DNA of 64,000 nucleotides from Yersinia alsatica (GCF_902170305.1 NZ_CABHWW010000023.1:241225-305224), one strand, 5' to 3'. Positions 37,118 to 45,303 are shown, counted from the stretch's first letter. Numbers and translations: made by a program. The notes: generated by a model not told the origin, from the sequence alone.

Positions 37118-37780
37118 ATGGATGATAAATATGTTTCAGAAATAGACTGTCTTGATAAGTTAATGGTTGCATGGTCAGAGGCATTCCCGAAGGATTGGTA
37201 TTTCAACTACGATGGAGTGATTTCAACTGAGGGCTGGGATAGTTGTGGTAAAAAAGTTTTGTTTGTTTTAAAGGAAACAAATGAAGCAAAGCAAAATATT
37301 GTCAACGCTATTAATAGAGCTATTGAGGTGAAGGCAAGTGGATGGTGGCGAGGAAAGGTTCTTCGTCGGGTGGGGCGTTGGGCTTACGGACTTCAAAAAT
37401 ATGATGGGGCTGTGCCGTCACTGAGAGATGCTAAATTAAATGAAAAAAATGCAGTTAAGAATATTGCATACATAAATATAAGGAAAACATCTGGAAGTGC
37501 GCGAACCGACCAAAAATCATTTGACGCCCATGCCAAAGAATTTGCCCCTTTTGTTCGAAGGCAAATTGAGTTGATTAACCCTGACATTGTTGTGCTTTGC
37601 GGCACATATAATCAAGTTAAACGTTACGTATTCCCTGAGCTTAAAAAAGTTAGCGAACGAGTGCATGTTAATGACGGGGTTGTCTTCATCAATGCCTTCC
37701 ATCCTGCCGCAAGAAAAAAGTCGGCCATGCTTTATCATCAAGTACTCGATAACTACCACGCTTACAAAAATCATATATAA
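37118..37780 (+). CDS. Uracil-DNA-glycosylase-fold-like cargo protein
   Basis: A 220-aa protein whose pattern resembles the uracil-DNA glycosylase superfamily: an early segment KKVLFVLKETNEAKQN (about 48-63), a middle NPDIVVLCGTYNQVKRY (about 150), and a closing VFINAFHPAARKKS (about 190) like the HPS/HPA region of those enzymes. The catalytic water-activating motif is not clear, so activity on uracil is not claimed. It could act on DNA as a defence or repair factor. The pair with the small upstream gene is cargo at the variable site after traN. Confidence 0.5.
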   Translation: MDDKYVSEIDCLDKLMVAWSEAFPKDWYFNYDGVISTEGWDSCGKKVLFVLKETNEAKQNIVNAINRAIEVKASGWWRGKVLRRVGRWAYGLQKYDGAVPSLRDAKLNEKNAVKNIAYINIRKTSGSARTDQKSFDAHAKEFAPFVRRQIELINPDIVVLCGTYNQVKRYVFPELKKVSERVHVNDGVVFINAFHPAARKKSAMLYHQVLDNYHAYKNHI

Positions 37781-37832
37781 CCAATGCTTGAATAGTTATA
37801 TGCAGCGCAAGCCTTGCGTCGTATCTTGAAAA

Positions 37833-37851
37833 AGCCCCTTCAAGAGGGGCT
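37833..37851. terminator. Terminator copy beside the intact DUF1845 gene
   Basis: AGCCCC TTCAAGA GGGGCT stem, matching the one at 36026-36052. It lies between convergent genes. Confidence 0.55.
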
Positions 37852-37870
37852 GTGTGATGGGAGCCGTTCG

Positions 37871-38473
37871 CTAGTTGGCGGGAGTATCTGTTTCCTCTTC
37901 AGTGATATCGTCATCGGTTGAAGGTACCGCTTGCTCAACTTCTGCTTCTTTACCCTTGGCTTGAGCTGATTTTCGTGCTCGAATTTCGATATCAATAATG
38001 CGTCGTGCAAGTTTGATAATTCGCTGTTGCCATGCGTAGTTGCCATCAACACGTTGTTTGTTGCTAAGCACGCTAGACAACCAGAGTGTGTCCATTGAGA
38101 TCATCAACGCATCGAGTTTGCGAACTAAGCCGACAAACTGGCCAACCTGAGGCGAGCTGATTTTGGCGTTGAAGGTAATCGGGTCGGTGTAGTCAGGTAC
38201 TTCATCGATGCCGTTGGACTCCATCAGTTTGTCCAAACGAGCTTGTTCGTTGTCTACCGCCTTAGCGCAATCCTCGATCAACTGGCTAATGATCTGTTCC
38301 ACTTCATCAATTTCGTTCTCATCGCCAATGATGCGCAGGATGACATCGATTCCGTAAAGCGCACTGACCGTCCGTCTAAAAACACGGTCAACGACACGTT
38401 GTGCTTGTAAGCTGTTAATTGTGAATGATTGTTCAAAGATGGGTTTTGAGTAATTGGGTTTTGCTTGGGCCAT
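37871..38473 (-). CDS. DUF1845-type ICE protein
   Basis: A 200-aa conserved protein of ICEs (PFL_4669/DUF1845-like), reading opposite to its neighbours. It has no membrane segment; the tail is rich in Asp, Glu and Thr. In SXT this is the s063 position, the right border of the variable site after traN. Its 3' 314 bases are duplicated in direct orientation at 36055-36368. Function unknown; it may act in DNA processing given its place beside the recombination block. Confidence 0.72.
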   Translation of the reverse strand: MAQAKPNYSKPIFEQSFTINSLQAQRVVDRVFRRTVSALYGIDVILRIIGDENEIDEVEQIISQLIEDCAKAVDNEQARLDKLMESNGIDEVPDYTDPITFNAKISSPQVGQFVGLVRKLDALMISMDTLWLSSVLSNKQRVDGNYAWQQRIIKLARRIIDIEIRARKSAQAKGKEAEVEQAVPSTDDDITEEETDTPAN

Positions 38474-38774
38474 AAGTTTGCTCCTGATATGACAATAATC
38501 AGTCCCTAGCCTAATCCTCTGTGAGGTAATGGCCTTTCAGCTAGGTGGAAGAATCGAGCATCTTTCTAACTATCCTGTCTGGATAAGACGGTTACACTGA
38601 CTATCAAATATTGCTGATCTGTTTCAGTAATATCTGCGCCTGAGAGCATGAGCTCAAAGGAAGCCCGCCGCTGAGTTTTCTCAGTGGTACTAAGAGGTAG
38701 CTAGCCTCCTTAAACAAATAGCCTGCATGTTTTTACATGCTCAACCATGCGTTCCTTGCGGTTCGCCTTTTCAC
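38474..38774 (+). promoter_or_regulatory. Long structured upstream region of the recombination operon
   Basis: About 300 bases without a gene, containing several hairpins: CCGCTGAG-TTTT-CTCAGTGG near 38669-38688, and a perfect GCATGT-TTTT-ACATGC near 38727-38742. It is the divergent promoter region between the DUF1845 gene and the ssb-radC block. The hairpins suggest a long 5' UTR or a small RNA; no start site can be set. Confidence 0.45.
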
Positions 38775-38840
38775 CACCCAACTGGGGGAGTTTTCCCCAG
38801 TTGGGGGTGACTCCTTCACAACCAAATTAAGGAGTCACCA
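38775..38840 (+). promoter_or_regulatory. Two-hairpin leader 1 of the recombination block
   Basis: Hairpin I: ACCCAACTGGGG with CCCCAGTTGGGGGT (38776-38808). Hairpin II: TGACTCC 38808-38814 with GGAGTCA 38831-38837, perfect, holding the GGAG ribosome site for the ATG at 38841. Confidence 0.65.
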
Positions 38841-39167
38841 ATGGAATATATCTTCGGATTTATTATCCAAATCGCAGGCATTATGTTGCTTGCAAAACTG
38901 AGCTGGTCGCTTTTGCGATTGCTTGCTGGTCAATGCTTGCGCCCGTTTCGATTTGTACTTACTCAAATCAAGCGATTGCTCACACCAACACCAAAACGTC
39001 GTCCAATGGCAGTGCCTAAAGCTCCTGGTATGCCCCGTTTGACATCTGCGTTTTACAAAGAGCCACATCAGTACGACATGGCTTTACTCGAAATACCAAC
39101 CTATCTGCGCCGTCAGTCTTCTTTGCCCAGCCGGGTAGAAACGACTGTGTGCACAGAGTTTAACTAA
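38841..39167 (+). CDS. Small membrane protein upstream of ssb
   Basis: A 108-aa protein with an N-terminal hydrophobic helix (about residues 3-22), a basic middle with TPTPKRRPM, and a soluble tail. No known domain. It starts after a leader hairpin with GGAG, and its stop is 16 bases before ssb, so it opens the recombination operon. In SXT a gene of unknown role precedes ssb at this position. Confidence 0.68.
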   Translation: MEYIFGFIIQIAGIMLLAKLSWSLLRLLAGQCLRPFRFVLTQIKRLLTPTPKRRPMAVPKAPGMPRLTSAFYKEPHQYDMALLEIPTYLRRQSSLPSRVETTVCTEFN

Positions 39168-39182
39168 GACGAGGAGAACATC

Positions 39183-39602
39183 ATGAAAAACCAAGTAACA
39201 CTCATAGGCTACGTTGGCTCTGAGCCAGAGACGCGAGCCTATCCATCAGGTGATTTGGTGACCAGCATTTCACTGGCCACTTCTGAGAAATGGCGCAACC
39301 GTCAATCCAATGAGCTCAAAGAGCATACGGAATGGCATCGGGTTGTTTTTCGAGATCGTGGTGGATTTAAGTTAGGGCTAAGAGCAAAAGATTTGATCCA
39401 AAAAGGAGCGAAGCTTTTTGTTCAAGGGCCTCAGCGCACGCGCTCATGGGAGAAAGATGGGATTAAGCATCGATTGACCGAAGTGGACGCGGACGAGTTT
39501 CTGCTTCTTGATAGTGTGAACAAAGCATCCGAGCCATCACCGGCAGATGATGCGGGCTCCCAAGGTAATTGGGCACAAACATATCCTGAACCAGATTTTT
39601 AA
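39183..39602 (+). CDS. ssb: Single-stranded DNA-binding protein
   Basis: Ssb coats single-stranded DNA during transfer and recombination. The 139-aa protein shows the OB-fold start NQVTLIGYVGSEPETR, the conserved WHRVVFRD segment (about residues 48-56), and an acidic tail. The extreme C-terminus is PEPDF rather than the DDDIPF of chromosomal Ssb, so partner binding may differ. GACGAGGAG precedes its ATG and there is no leader hairpin. Confidence 0.93.
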   Translation: MKNQVTLIGYVGSEPETRAYPSGDLVTSISLATSEKWRNRQSNELKEHTEWHRVVFRDRGGFKLGLRAKDLIQKGAKLFVQGPQRTRSWEKDGIKHRLTEVDADEFLLLDSVNKASEPSPADDAGSQGNWAQTYPEPDF

Positions 39603-39620
39603 CCGAGCGAAAACGCTTTA

Positions 39621-39681
39621 ACCCAGCCGGGAGTACTTTCCCGTCAGGGTCAGACTCCCACTTTGATTGTCGGAGTCCACA
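39621..39681 (+). promoter_or_regulatory. Two-hairpin leader before bet
   Basis: Hairpin I: ACCCAGCCGGGA with TCCCGTCAGGGT (39621-39650), two opposed mismatches. Hairpin II: GACTCC 39653-39658 with GGAGTC 39672-39677, perfect, with the GGAG ribosome site. Confidence 0.65.
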
Positions 39682-40500
39682 ATGGAAAAACCAAAGCTAA
39701 TCCAACGCTTTGCTGAGCGCTTTAGTGTCGATCCAAACAAGTTGTTCGATACCCTAAAAGCAACAGCATTCAAGCAACGTGACGGTAGTGCACCGACCAA
39801 TGAGCAGATGATGGCGCTCTTGGTGGTTGCAGATCAGTACGGCTTGAACCCTTTCACCAAAGAGATTTTTGCGTTCCCTGATAAGCAAGCTGGAATTATT
39901 CCAGTGGTAGGTGTCGATGGATGGTCTCGCATCATCAATCAACACGACCAGTTTGATGGCATGGAGTTTAAGACTTCAGAAAACAAAGTCTCCCTGGATG
40001 GCGCGAAAGAATGCCCTGAATGGATGGAATGCATTATCTACCGGCGCGACCGTTCGCACCCAGTCAAAATCACTGAGTATCTGGATGAAGTCTATCGACC
40101 ACCTTTTGAAGGTAACGGCAAAAATGGCCCTTACCGGGTAGATGGTCCATGGCAGACGCACACTAAGCGAATGCTAAGGCATAAATCCATGATCCAGTGT
40201 TCCCGCATTGCGTTTGGCTTTGTGGGAATTTTCGATCAAGACGAAGCTGAGCGAATTATCGAAGGCCAAGCAACACACGTTGTTGAGCCATCAGTGATTC
40301 CCCCCGAGCAAGTTGATGATCGAACCCGAGGGCTTGTTTACAAGCTTATCGAGCGGGCAGAAGCTTCAAACGCTTGGAATAGTGCATTGGAATATGCCAA
40401 TGAACATTTTCAGGGTGTTGAACTGACGTTTGCGAAACAAGAAATATTTAATGCACAGCAACAAGCAGCCAAAGCGCTCACACAGCCTTTAGCTTCTTAG
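39682..40500 (+). CDS. bet: Bet/RecT single-strand annealing protein
   Basis: Bet anneals complementary single strands in the SXT Bet-Exo recombination system, which drives ICE hybrid formation. The 272-aa protein has the RecT family core: QYGLNPFTKEIFAFP (about 53-67), IIPVVGVDGWSRII, and a MLRHKSMIQCSRIAFG segment. The ATG at 39682 follows GGAG in the leader hairpin; an earlier TTG frame is not supported. Confidence 0.93.
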   Translation: MEKPKLIQRFAERFSVDPNKLFDTLKATAFKQRDGSAPTNEQMMALLVVADQYGLNPFTKEIFAFPDKQAGIIPVVGVDGWSRIINQHDQFDGMEFKTSENKVSLDGAKECPEWMECIIYRRDRSHPVKITEYLDEVYRPPFEGNGKNGPYRVDGPWQTHTKRMLRHKSMIQCSRIAFGFVGIFDQDEAERIIEGQATHVVEPSVIPPEQVDDRTRGLVYKLIERAEASNAWNSALEYANEHFQGVELTFAKQEIFNAQQQAAKALTQPLAS

Positions 40501-40522
40501 TGCCACGCATTCATTTTACTAA

Positions 40523-40581
40523 CCCTGGCGGGATTATTCTCCTGTCAGGGGGAAGGTCTCGTCATTTTTTGGAGATCTTCC
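40523..40581 (+). promoter_or_regulatory. Two-hairpin leader before the small membrane gene
   Basis: Hairpin I: CCCTGGCGGGA with TCCTGTCAGGG (40523-40550) with G-U pairs. Hairpin II: AAGGTCTC 40553-40560 with GAGATCTT 40572-40579, one G-U, covering the GGAG ribosome site. Confidence 0.62.
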
Positions 40582-40707
40582 ATGACTAAATCAGCCTCAC
40601 TTTTTCGCTTGGTATTGGTTGTTGCCCTTGTCTTAGGTTCGATTCAAGCCGTAAAGCGGCAATTGATTCGGTTCAAGCAAGTGTTGTTCAGCACCAAACA
40701 GCGTTAG
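40582..40707 (+). CDS. Very small membrane protein between bet and exo
   Basis: 41 residues: a hydrophobic helix (about 7-23, LFRLVLVVALVLGSIQAV) and a basic tail. The ATG at 40582 follows GGAGATC in a leader hairpin, which supports it as a real gene. SXT-type elements have a small open frame (s066) in this place. Function unknown; a membrane anchor or small regulator are possible. Confidence 0.55.
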   Translation: MTKSASLFRLVLVVALVLGSIQAVKRQLIRFKQVLFSTKQR

Positions 40708-40732
40708 CGCAAGCTGCAAAGTAACCACTTAA

Positions 40733-40785
40733 CCCTGAAGGGGAGTTCTCTCCTTCGGGGGAGTCTCCCCCTCAAAGGAGGCAAT
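40733..40785 (+). promoter_or_regulatory. Two-hairpin leader before exo
   Basis: Hairpin I: CCCTGAAGG with CCTTCGGGG (40733-40760). Hairpin II: GTCTCC 40763-40768 with GGAGGC 40777-40782, one G-U, covering the GGAGG ribosome site. Confidence 0.62.
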
Positions 40786-41802
40786 ATGAAGGTTATCGAC
40801 CTATCACAACGTACTCCTGCATGGCACCAGTGGCGCATTGCAGGGGTTACGGCATCTGAAGCCCCAATTATTATGGGGCGTTCACCCTACAAAACACCTT
40901 GGCGATTATGGGCAGAAAAAACTGGATTCGTATTACCGGAAGACCTGTCGAATAATCCAAATGTGCTTCGCGGTATAAGGTTGGAGCCTCAAGCAAGGCG
41001 AGCATTTGAGAATGCGCATAATGACTTTCTTCTGCCGTTATGTGCAGAAGCCGATCATAACGCAATCTTTCGAGCCAGCTTTGATGGCATCAACGATGCG
41101 GGCGAACCCGTTGAACTGAAATGTCCTTGCCAGTCAGTTTTTGAGGATGTGCAAGCTCACCGAGAACAAAGCGAGGCGTACCAGTTGTATTGGGTACAAG
41201 TACAGCATCAAATACTGGTCGCCAATAGCACGCGTGGTTGGTTGGTATTCTATTTTGAGGATCAACTGATTGAGTTTGAAATACAACGAGACGCGGCGTT
41301 CTTAACTGAGTTGCAAGAAACGGCGCTTCAGTTTTGGGAGTTAGTTCAAACTAAAAAAGAACCGCCAAAATGCCCTGAGCAAGATTGTTTTGTTCCCAAG
41401 GGTGAAGCCCAATACCGTTGGACATCGCTGTCTCGACAGTATTGCTCAGCACACGCCGAAGTGGTCCGACTGGAAAACCACATTAAATCTTTGAAAGAGG
41501 AAATGCGAGATGCTCAGTCGAAATTGGTCGCTATGATGGGTAACTACGCTCATGCCGACTATGCTGGGGTCAAACTCAGCCGCTACATGATGGCAGGTGC
41601 GGTGGACTATAAGCAATTGGCCACCGATAAATTAGGCGAGCTGGACGAACAGGTTTTAGCTGCTTACCGAAAAGCGCCACAAGAGCGGTTGCGTATCAGC
41701 ACCAATAAGCCAGAGCAGCCCGTTGAAACACCAATCAAAATCAGTCTTGAGCAAGAGAACTTGGTTCTGCCAGGTGACTCGCCGAGCTCATTTTACTTTT
41801 AA
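40786..41802 (+). CDS. exo: Lambda Exo/YqaJ-type recombination exonuclease
   Basis: Exo trims 5' strands of DNA ends so that Bet can load. The YqaJ domain shows the start RTPAWHQWRIAGVTASEAP (about 8-26) and the nuclease residues D in ASFDGIND and E-x-K in PVELKCPC (about 105-115). Length 338 aa. It ends in SPSSFYF; the same kind of aromatic tail ends two other proteins of this block. A terminator-like hairpin follows. Confidence 0.92.
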   Translation: MKVIDLSQRTPAWHQWRIAGVTASEAPIIMGRSPYKTPWRLWAEKTGFVLPEDLSNNPNVLRGIRLEPQARRAFENAHNDFLLPLCAEADHNAIFRASFDGINDAGEPVELKCPCQSVFEDVQAHREQSEAYQLYWVQVQHQILVANSTRGWLVFYFEDQLIEFEIQRDAAFLTELQETALQFWELVQTKKEPPKCPEQDCFVPKGEAQYRWTSLSRQYCSAHAEVVRLENHIKSLKEEMRDAQSKLVAMMGNYAHADYAGVKLSRYMMAGAVDYKQLATDKLGELDEQVLAAYRKAPQERLRISTNKPEQPVETPIKISLEQENLVLPGDSPSSFYF

Positions 41803-41812
41803 CGTTCACTTG

Positions 41813-41835
41813 GAGCCGATTTCGGCTCCTTTCTC
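41813..41835 (+). terminator. Terminator-like hairpin after exo
   Basis: GGAGCC-GATTTC-GGCTCC followed by TTTC. It may reduce read-through from exo into the cobS group. Confidence 0.65.
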
Positions 41836-41949
41836 ATGCGCTTACATCGAGAGCATCAGAAAGCAGTTTCACTCGTAGCCAATGCTGGGTACGAATGATA
41901 GAGCGAGCTGAACTCTTATATACACAGCCATACCACAATCAACACACCA

Positions 41950-42011
41950 CCCGACGGGGACTTCATTCCCTGTTGGGGCATGGGGCCTCGTCAAAACAGA
42001 TGAGGTTTACC
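41950..42011 (+). promoter_or_regulatory. Two-hairpin leader before cobS
   Basis: Hairpin I: CCCGACGGGGA with TCCCTGTTGGG (41950-41977) with G-U pairs. Hairpin II: GGCCTCGTC 41984-41992 with GATGAGGTT 41999-42007, nine pairs using three G-U, covering the GAGG ribosome site. Confidence 0.65.
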
Positions 42012-42971
42012 ATGACTGAACAATCCCCATTTTTGGTTCAAGTGAATCAAGCGTTTAATGTCCCGGCTCCTGATGCTTTCGTTCTGGAAGGATTTGGTGC
42101 CGACACTACCCATCCAAACATTCCCGTTCGCAAGGATGAGTATGTTTTTAGAAAAGAAGACTTACGTGACATATTGGCGTTTTTGTCTAACCCAGACGGT
42201 GACGGTTTGTATATTACAGGCCCCACTGGATGCGGTAAGACCTCGCTAATTTGCCAAGTTGCTTCTCGATTGAATTGGCCTGTTCAGCAAATTACTGCGC
42301 ACGGTCGATTGGAGTTGTCCGATCTTATCGGTCACCACACGCTGGTTAATGGCAACATGACCTTTGTGTATGGACCGCTGGCACTGGCTGTAAAGCATGG
42401 CCATTTGCTGATCATTAATGAAATGGATCTTGCTGAGCCTGCTGAACTGGCTGGGCTCAATGACATTTTGGAAGGTGCCCCGTTGGTCATCGCACAAAAT
42501 GGCGGTGAGATCATCATGCCACATAACAAGTTTCGTTTTATCGCTACCGGCAACAGTGCGGGCAGCGGTGACCAAACGGGCTTGTATCAAGGCGTGCTTC
42601 AACAGAATTTGGCTTTTCTTGATCGCTTTAGAATCATCGAAGCGACCTATGCAGAGCCTTCTGTAGAGGAAGCCATTCTGGAGAATGTTGCGCCGGGCTT
42701 GCCAGAAGTCTTTCGCCAAAAAATGGTGAAAGTGGCTGGTGACATTCGTCGTCTTTTTATTGGGGGCGCGGATGGCGGTGCTGAGCTTAGTATCACCATG
42801 TCCACTCGGACCTTGGTGCGCTGGGCAAAGTTAACACTTGCTTTTAAAGGTGCTCCTAACGCAGTGGAGTATGCACTGGTTCGGTCTTTGACGGCTCGTG
42901 CTGAGTTGGAGCAACGTGAAGCCATTCACCGTATTGCCGCTGATGTCTTCGGTGATCACTGGGAGGATTGA
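42012..42971 (+). CDS. cobS: CobS-like MoxR-type AAA+ ATPase
   Basis: CobS is the AAA+ subunit of cobaltochelatase-like complexes; in ICEs the pair with a VWA protein has no known link to cobalamin. Walker A is ITGPTGCGKTSLICQ (about residue 73), Walker B region LLIINEMDLAEPAEL (about 134), then FRFIATGNSAGSGD (sensor). The frame opens at 41895, but 42012 has GAGG and follows the leader. Length 319 aa. The stop overlaps the WGR gene (TGATG), so the two are coupled. Confidence 0.88.
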   Translation: MTEQSPFLVQVNQAFNVPAPDAFVLEGFGADTTHPNIPVRKDEYVFRKEDLRDILAFLSNPDGDGLYITGPTGCGKTSLICQVASRLNWPVQQITAHGRLELSDLIGHHTLVNGNMTFVYGPLALAVKHGHLLIINEMDLAEPAELAGLNDILEGAPLVIAQNGGEIIMPHNKFRFIATGNSAGSGDQTGLYQGVLQQNLAFLDRFRIIEATYAEPSVEEAILENVAPGLPEVFRQKMVKVAGDIRRLFIGGADGGAELSITMSTRTLVRWAKLTLAFKGAPNAVEYALVRSLTARAELEQREAIHRIAADVFGDHWED

Positions 42972-43738
42972 TGATGGAAAAGTGCTTTGCTCTTTACCGT
43001 TACAGTCATTCTGATGGGACAGCCAAAGAATGGGCCATTTATGTTGGATCAGATAACCAGGAGATTGAAGTTCGGTTTGGAAAAGCCGGTCAATTGTCGC
43101 AGCAGCGATTGATTGATTCGACTGATCCTAACGCAGAAGCAGACCGAAGAATCAATGAGAAAATCAACAAGGGTTATCGATTTGTTGGACACGTCGGTAT
43201 TGATCATCAAGGGCGGCCATTTGAACTCTCAAATGCGCTTGATAGTGTCGCGTGCGCCAATAACGTCAGTTGGGAGTTTCGTACTCGCAAGGACGTCAAT
43301 GGCCAAATCTCGCTGGCGCAAAAAGCGTTGTTCGATATGGCAAAGCTGCTTGAAGCCTATGGCTTGGCTGTTATTGATGATAACCGGGTCAGGATTGGAG
43401 AATGGTCATTAGGGTTTTGCAAAAGCGAATTACCTAGTACCAATCAAATCAGCATGGTGTCAGGTGAAGGCGCTGGCATTGTTAACACTGATGATGGCCC
43501 GTGGCCATTGTTGCTGTTACTGGCCTTTAAGCGTCAATTACCACCTCTGTGTTCGCTCACAGTAGCGAGTCCTGAAGGGATAGAAGTATCCGACCAACTG
43601 AAGTTGGAAAAAGATGTATTGCGGTTGCTAGGCAGTGATTTAGAGCGGGTTCGCCCGATTGCTGAAGCACTGGACTTAATGCCTGCGAAAATCGATCTCA
43701 ACCAATCGTCGCCTGATTCGCAAAATTACTATTTCTGA
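42971..43738 (+). CDS. WGR-like domain protein of the CobS-CobT module
   Basis: A 255-aa protein. The N-terminal segment (CFALYRYSHSDGTAKEWAIYV, about residues 4-24, then VRFGKAGQLSQQR) resembles a WGR domain, a DNA- or protein-binding module. The rest has no assignable family. It overlaps cobS by one base, so the proteins are made together. It ends in SQNYYF, like the -FYF tails of Exo and the DUF3150 protein. Possibly a substrate adaptor for the AAA+ complex. Confidence 0.6.
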   Translation: MMEKCFALYRYSHSDGTAKEWAIYVGSDNQEIEVRFGKAGQLSQQRLIDSTDPNAEADRRINEKINKGYRFVGHVGIDHQGRPFELSNALDSVACANNVSWEFRTRKDVNGQISLAQKALFDMAKLLEAYGLAVIDDNRVRIGEWSLGFCKSELPSTNQISMVSGEGAGIVNTDDGPWPLLLLLAFKRQLPPLCSLTVASPEGIEVSDQLKLEKDVLRLLGSDLERVRPIAEALDLMPAKIDLNQSSPDSQNYYF

Positions 43739-43769
43739 TAGTGATGTTGCCATTAGCGCGTCAACTACT

Positions 43770-43836
43770 ACCACCCAAACGGGGGCCATTGCTCCTGCTG
43801 GGAGTGGTGCGTCCCCATCTCGCATGAGGATGCACT
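43770..43836 (+). promoter_or_regulatory. Two-hairpin leader before the DUF3150 gene
   Basis: Hairpin I: ACCAC with GTGGT closing an imperfect stem (43770-43808). Hairpin II: GTGCGTCC 43807-43814 with GGATGCAC 43828-43835, one G-U, next to and overlapping the GAGGA ribosome site. Confidence 0.6.
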
Positions 43837-44790
43837 ATGAGTATTCAAACCCTCGACAAACTTTTGATTTGTCACATCGACTGTTCCATCTGGAGCGGTA
43901 GAAAAAAACTAAGGCCTGAAGATTTCAGACTAGCCAATGGCAGCCAACTTCCACCGAAGGATGTTGCCAGCTTAGGGAGTAAAAAAATTTGCGACCCTGA
44001 GGCATTGGCGAACTTTGAAAGGCTTAAGAAAGAAGCGCAGCGCTTGTGTGAGCAAGTCGGTGTGCGGTTTTTAGGTGGCTATGCCGTCCCTGAAGACCGA
44101 ATTGATCAGATTGTTCCAGAGCTTGACCGGATCGGTCAGGAGTTTGCGCAGTGTAAGCAGTTGTTCTTGGACAACTATGATCAGGTGACGTTTGACTGGG
44201 TTGCGAAACACCCGGAATTTGCAGATGCAATCCGACGTGCATTATCACCCGTCGAAGACGTGGAACAACGGCTTCAGTTCGATTATGCCATCTATCGAAT
44301 GCAACCGGCTGAACAAGCTGGAGGCTTAGATGACAAGGTCAATGGTATGGGACACACCCTCTTTAGGGAGGTGGCTCGTGATGCCAATGAACTGTTTGAG
44401 CGTTCCGTTGCAGGAAAGAATCAAATCAGTCAGCGAGCCCTTAATCCGCTCAAGCGATTAAGAGACAAGTTGGATGGTTTGTCCTTCCTGGATCATCGAG
44501 TTCAGCCGATGGTTGAAGCGATGGACAATTTATTTGTTCGTCTGCCAAAGACCGGCCCTGTGACAGACAATCTCTATTACGAACTGATGGCGACCATTTT
44601 AATTTTGTCTGATCCAGACAAGATGAGAATGCACGGTGAAGGTCAATTGGATATCAGACAACTGATGCCCAAACCTGAACCCAAACCCGCACAGCCAGTA
44701 TCTGCTCAGGCAGATAACTTACGTGCAATACCACAACCAACCGTCAGACCAAACCTTGGTTCGACTGTACCAAACTCATTTTATTTCTAA
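43837..44790 (+). CDS. DUF3150 protein of the CobS-CobT module
   Basis: A 317-aa soluble, largely helical protein of the DUF3150 type, often found beside MoxR and VWA proteins in mobile elements. Its N-terminus (LLICHIDCSIWSGRKKLRPED) and the helical middle fit; a Pro-rich linker (about 280-310) leads to the tail NSFYF. No catalytic motif is visible. The context suggests a partner of the AAA+/VWA pair. Confidence 0.65.
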   Translation: MSIQTLDKLLICHIDCSIWSGRKKLRPEDFRLANGSQLPPKDVASLGSKKICDPEALANFERLKKEAQRLCEQVGVRFLGGYAVPEDRIDQIVPELDRIGQEFAQCKQLFLDNYDQVTFDWVAKHPEFADAIRRALSPVEDVEQRLQFDYAIYRMQPAEQAGGLDDKVNGMGHTLFREVARDANELFERSVAGKNQISQRALNPLKRLRDKLDGLSFLDHRVQPMVEAMDNLFVRLPKTGPVTDNLYYELMATILILSDPDKMRMHGEGQLDIRQLMPKPEPKPAQPVSAQADNLRAIPQPTVRPNLGSTVPNSFYF

Positions 44791-44793
44791 CGT

Positions 44794-44851
44794 CCTTGAG
44801 GGCATGTTGCCCTTAAGGGCGCATGTCCTCTGAACTATGTAAGAGGAAATT
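44794..44851 (+). promoter_or_regulatory. Two-hairpin leader before the 146-aa hypothetical gene
   Basis: Hairpin I: CCTTGAGGGCA with TGCCCTTAAGG (44794-44818), one G-U. Hairpin II: TCCTCT 44826-44831 with AGAGGA 44842-44847, perfect, which is the ribosome site. Confidence 0.65.
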
Positions 44852-45292
44852 ATGCAATCAACCATCCATAACCCCAGCCAACTGAACCAGTTTGAAGCAC
44901 ATTTTCGTGGTGTGACTGATGCGGTTGAAAGTGAATCGATACCAGAAGTGGCGTGTTGTCGAACGTTAGTACAACGGTCGTACTCAACACATAGTGTCTT
45001 GATCCCCAAGAACCCTGTTTTGATCGCAGATGCGGACGCACAAGGAGTTTGGGTAACGGCCATGGTATTTGTTCCAAACATGGCATTGCAGCAAACCGCT
45101 TATGAGCGGGCCTGGCTGCAATATCAACACGAGGTGTCTACTCAGTTACAAGACCAGTACGGTCTGACATTGGATGACATCCTGAGTTTAGACCAGCTTA
45201 AAACGTCATTTGAGCAGCACGAGAGTCCAGCTCAATTGGTGGCTTGGTTAGGTCAAAAATACGACCTGGATAAGCTAAAAGCACAGGTTTAA
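44852..45292 (+). CDS. Hypothetical protein in the CobS-CobT module
   Basis: A 146-aa soluble protein with no motif I recognise. It starts after AAGAGGA in a leader hairpin. Its place between the DUF3150 gene and the VWA gene and the shared leader type make it part of the same operon. Confidence 0.6.
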   Translation: MQSTIHNPSQLNQFEAHFRGVTDAVESESIPEVACCRTLVQRSYSTHSVLIPKNPVLIADADAQGVWVTAMVFVPNMALQQTAYERAWLQYQHEVSTQLQDQYGLTLDDILSLDQLKTSFEQHESPAQLVAWLGQKYDLDKLKAQV

Positions 45293-45303
45293 ACACTTAC
45301 ATT

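Noticed and set aside
37777..37832. Integron attC site after the second cargo gene
   Set aside because: GTTATAT and nearby bases resemble a core site weakly, but no paired inverse core or folded attC could be built.
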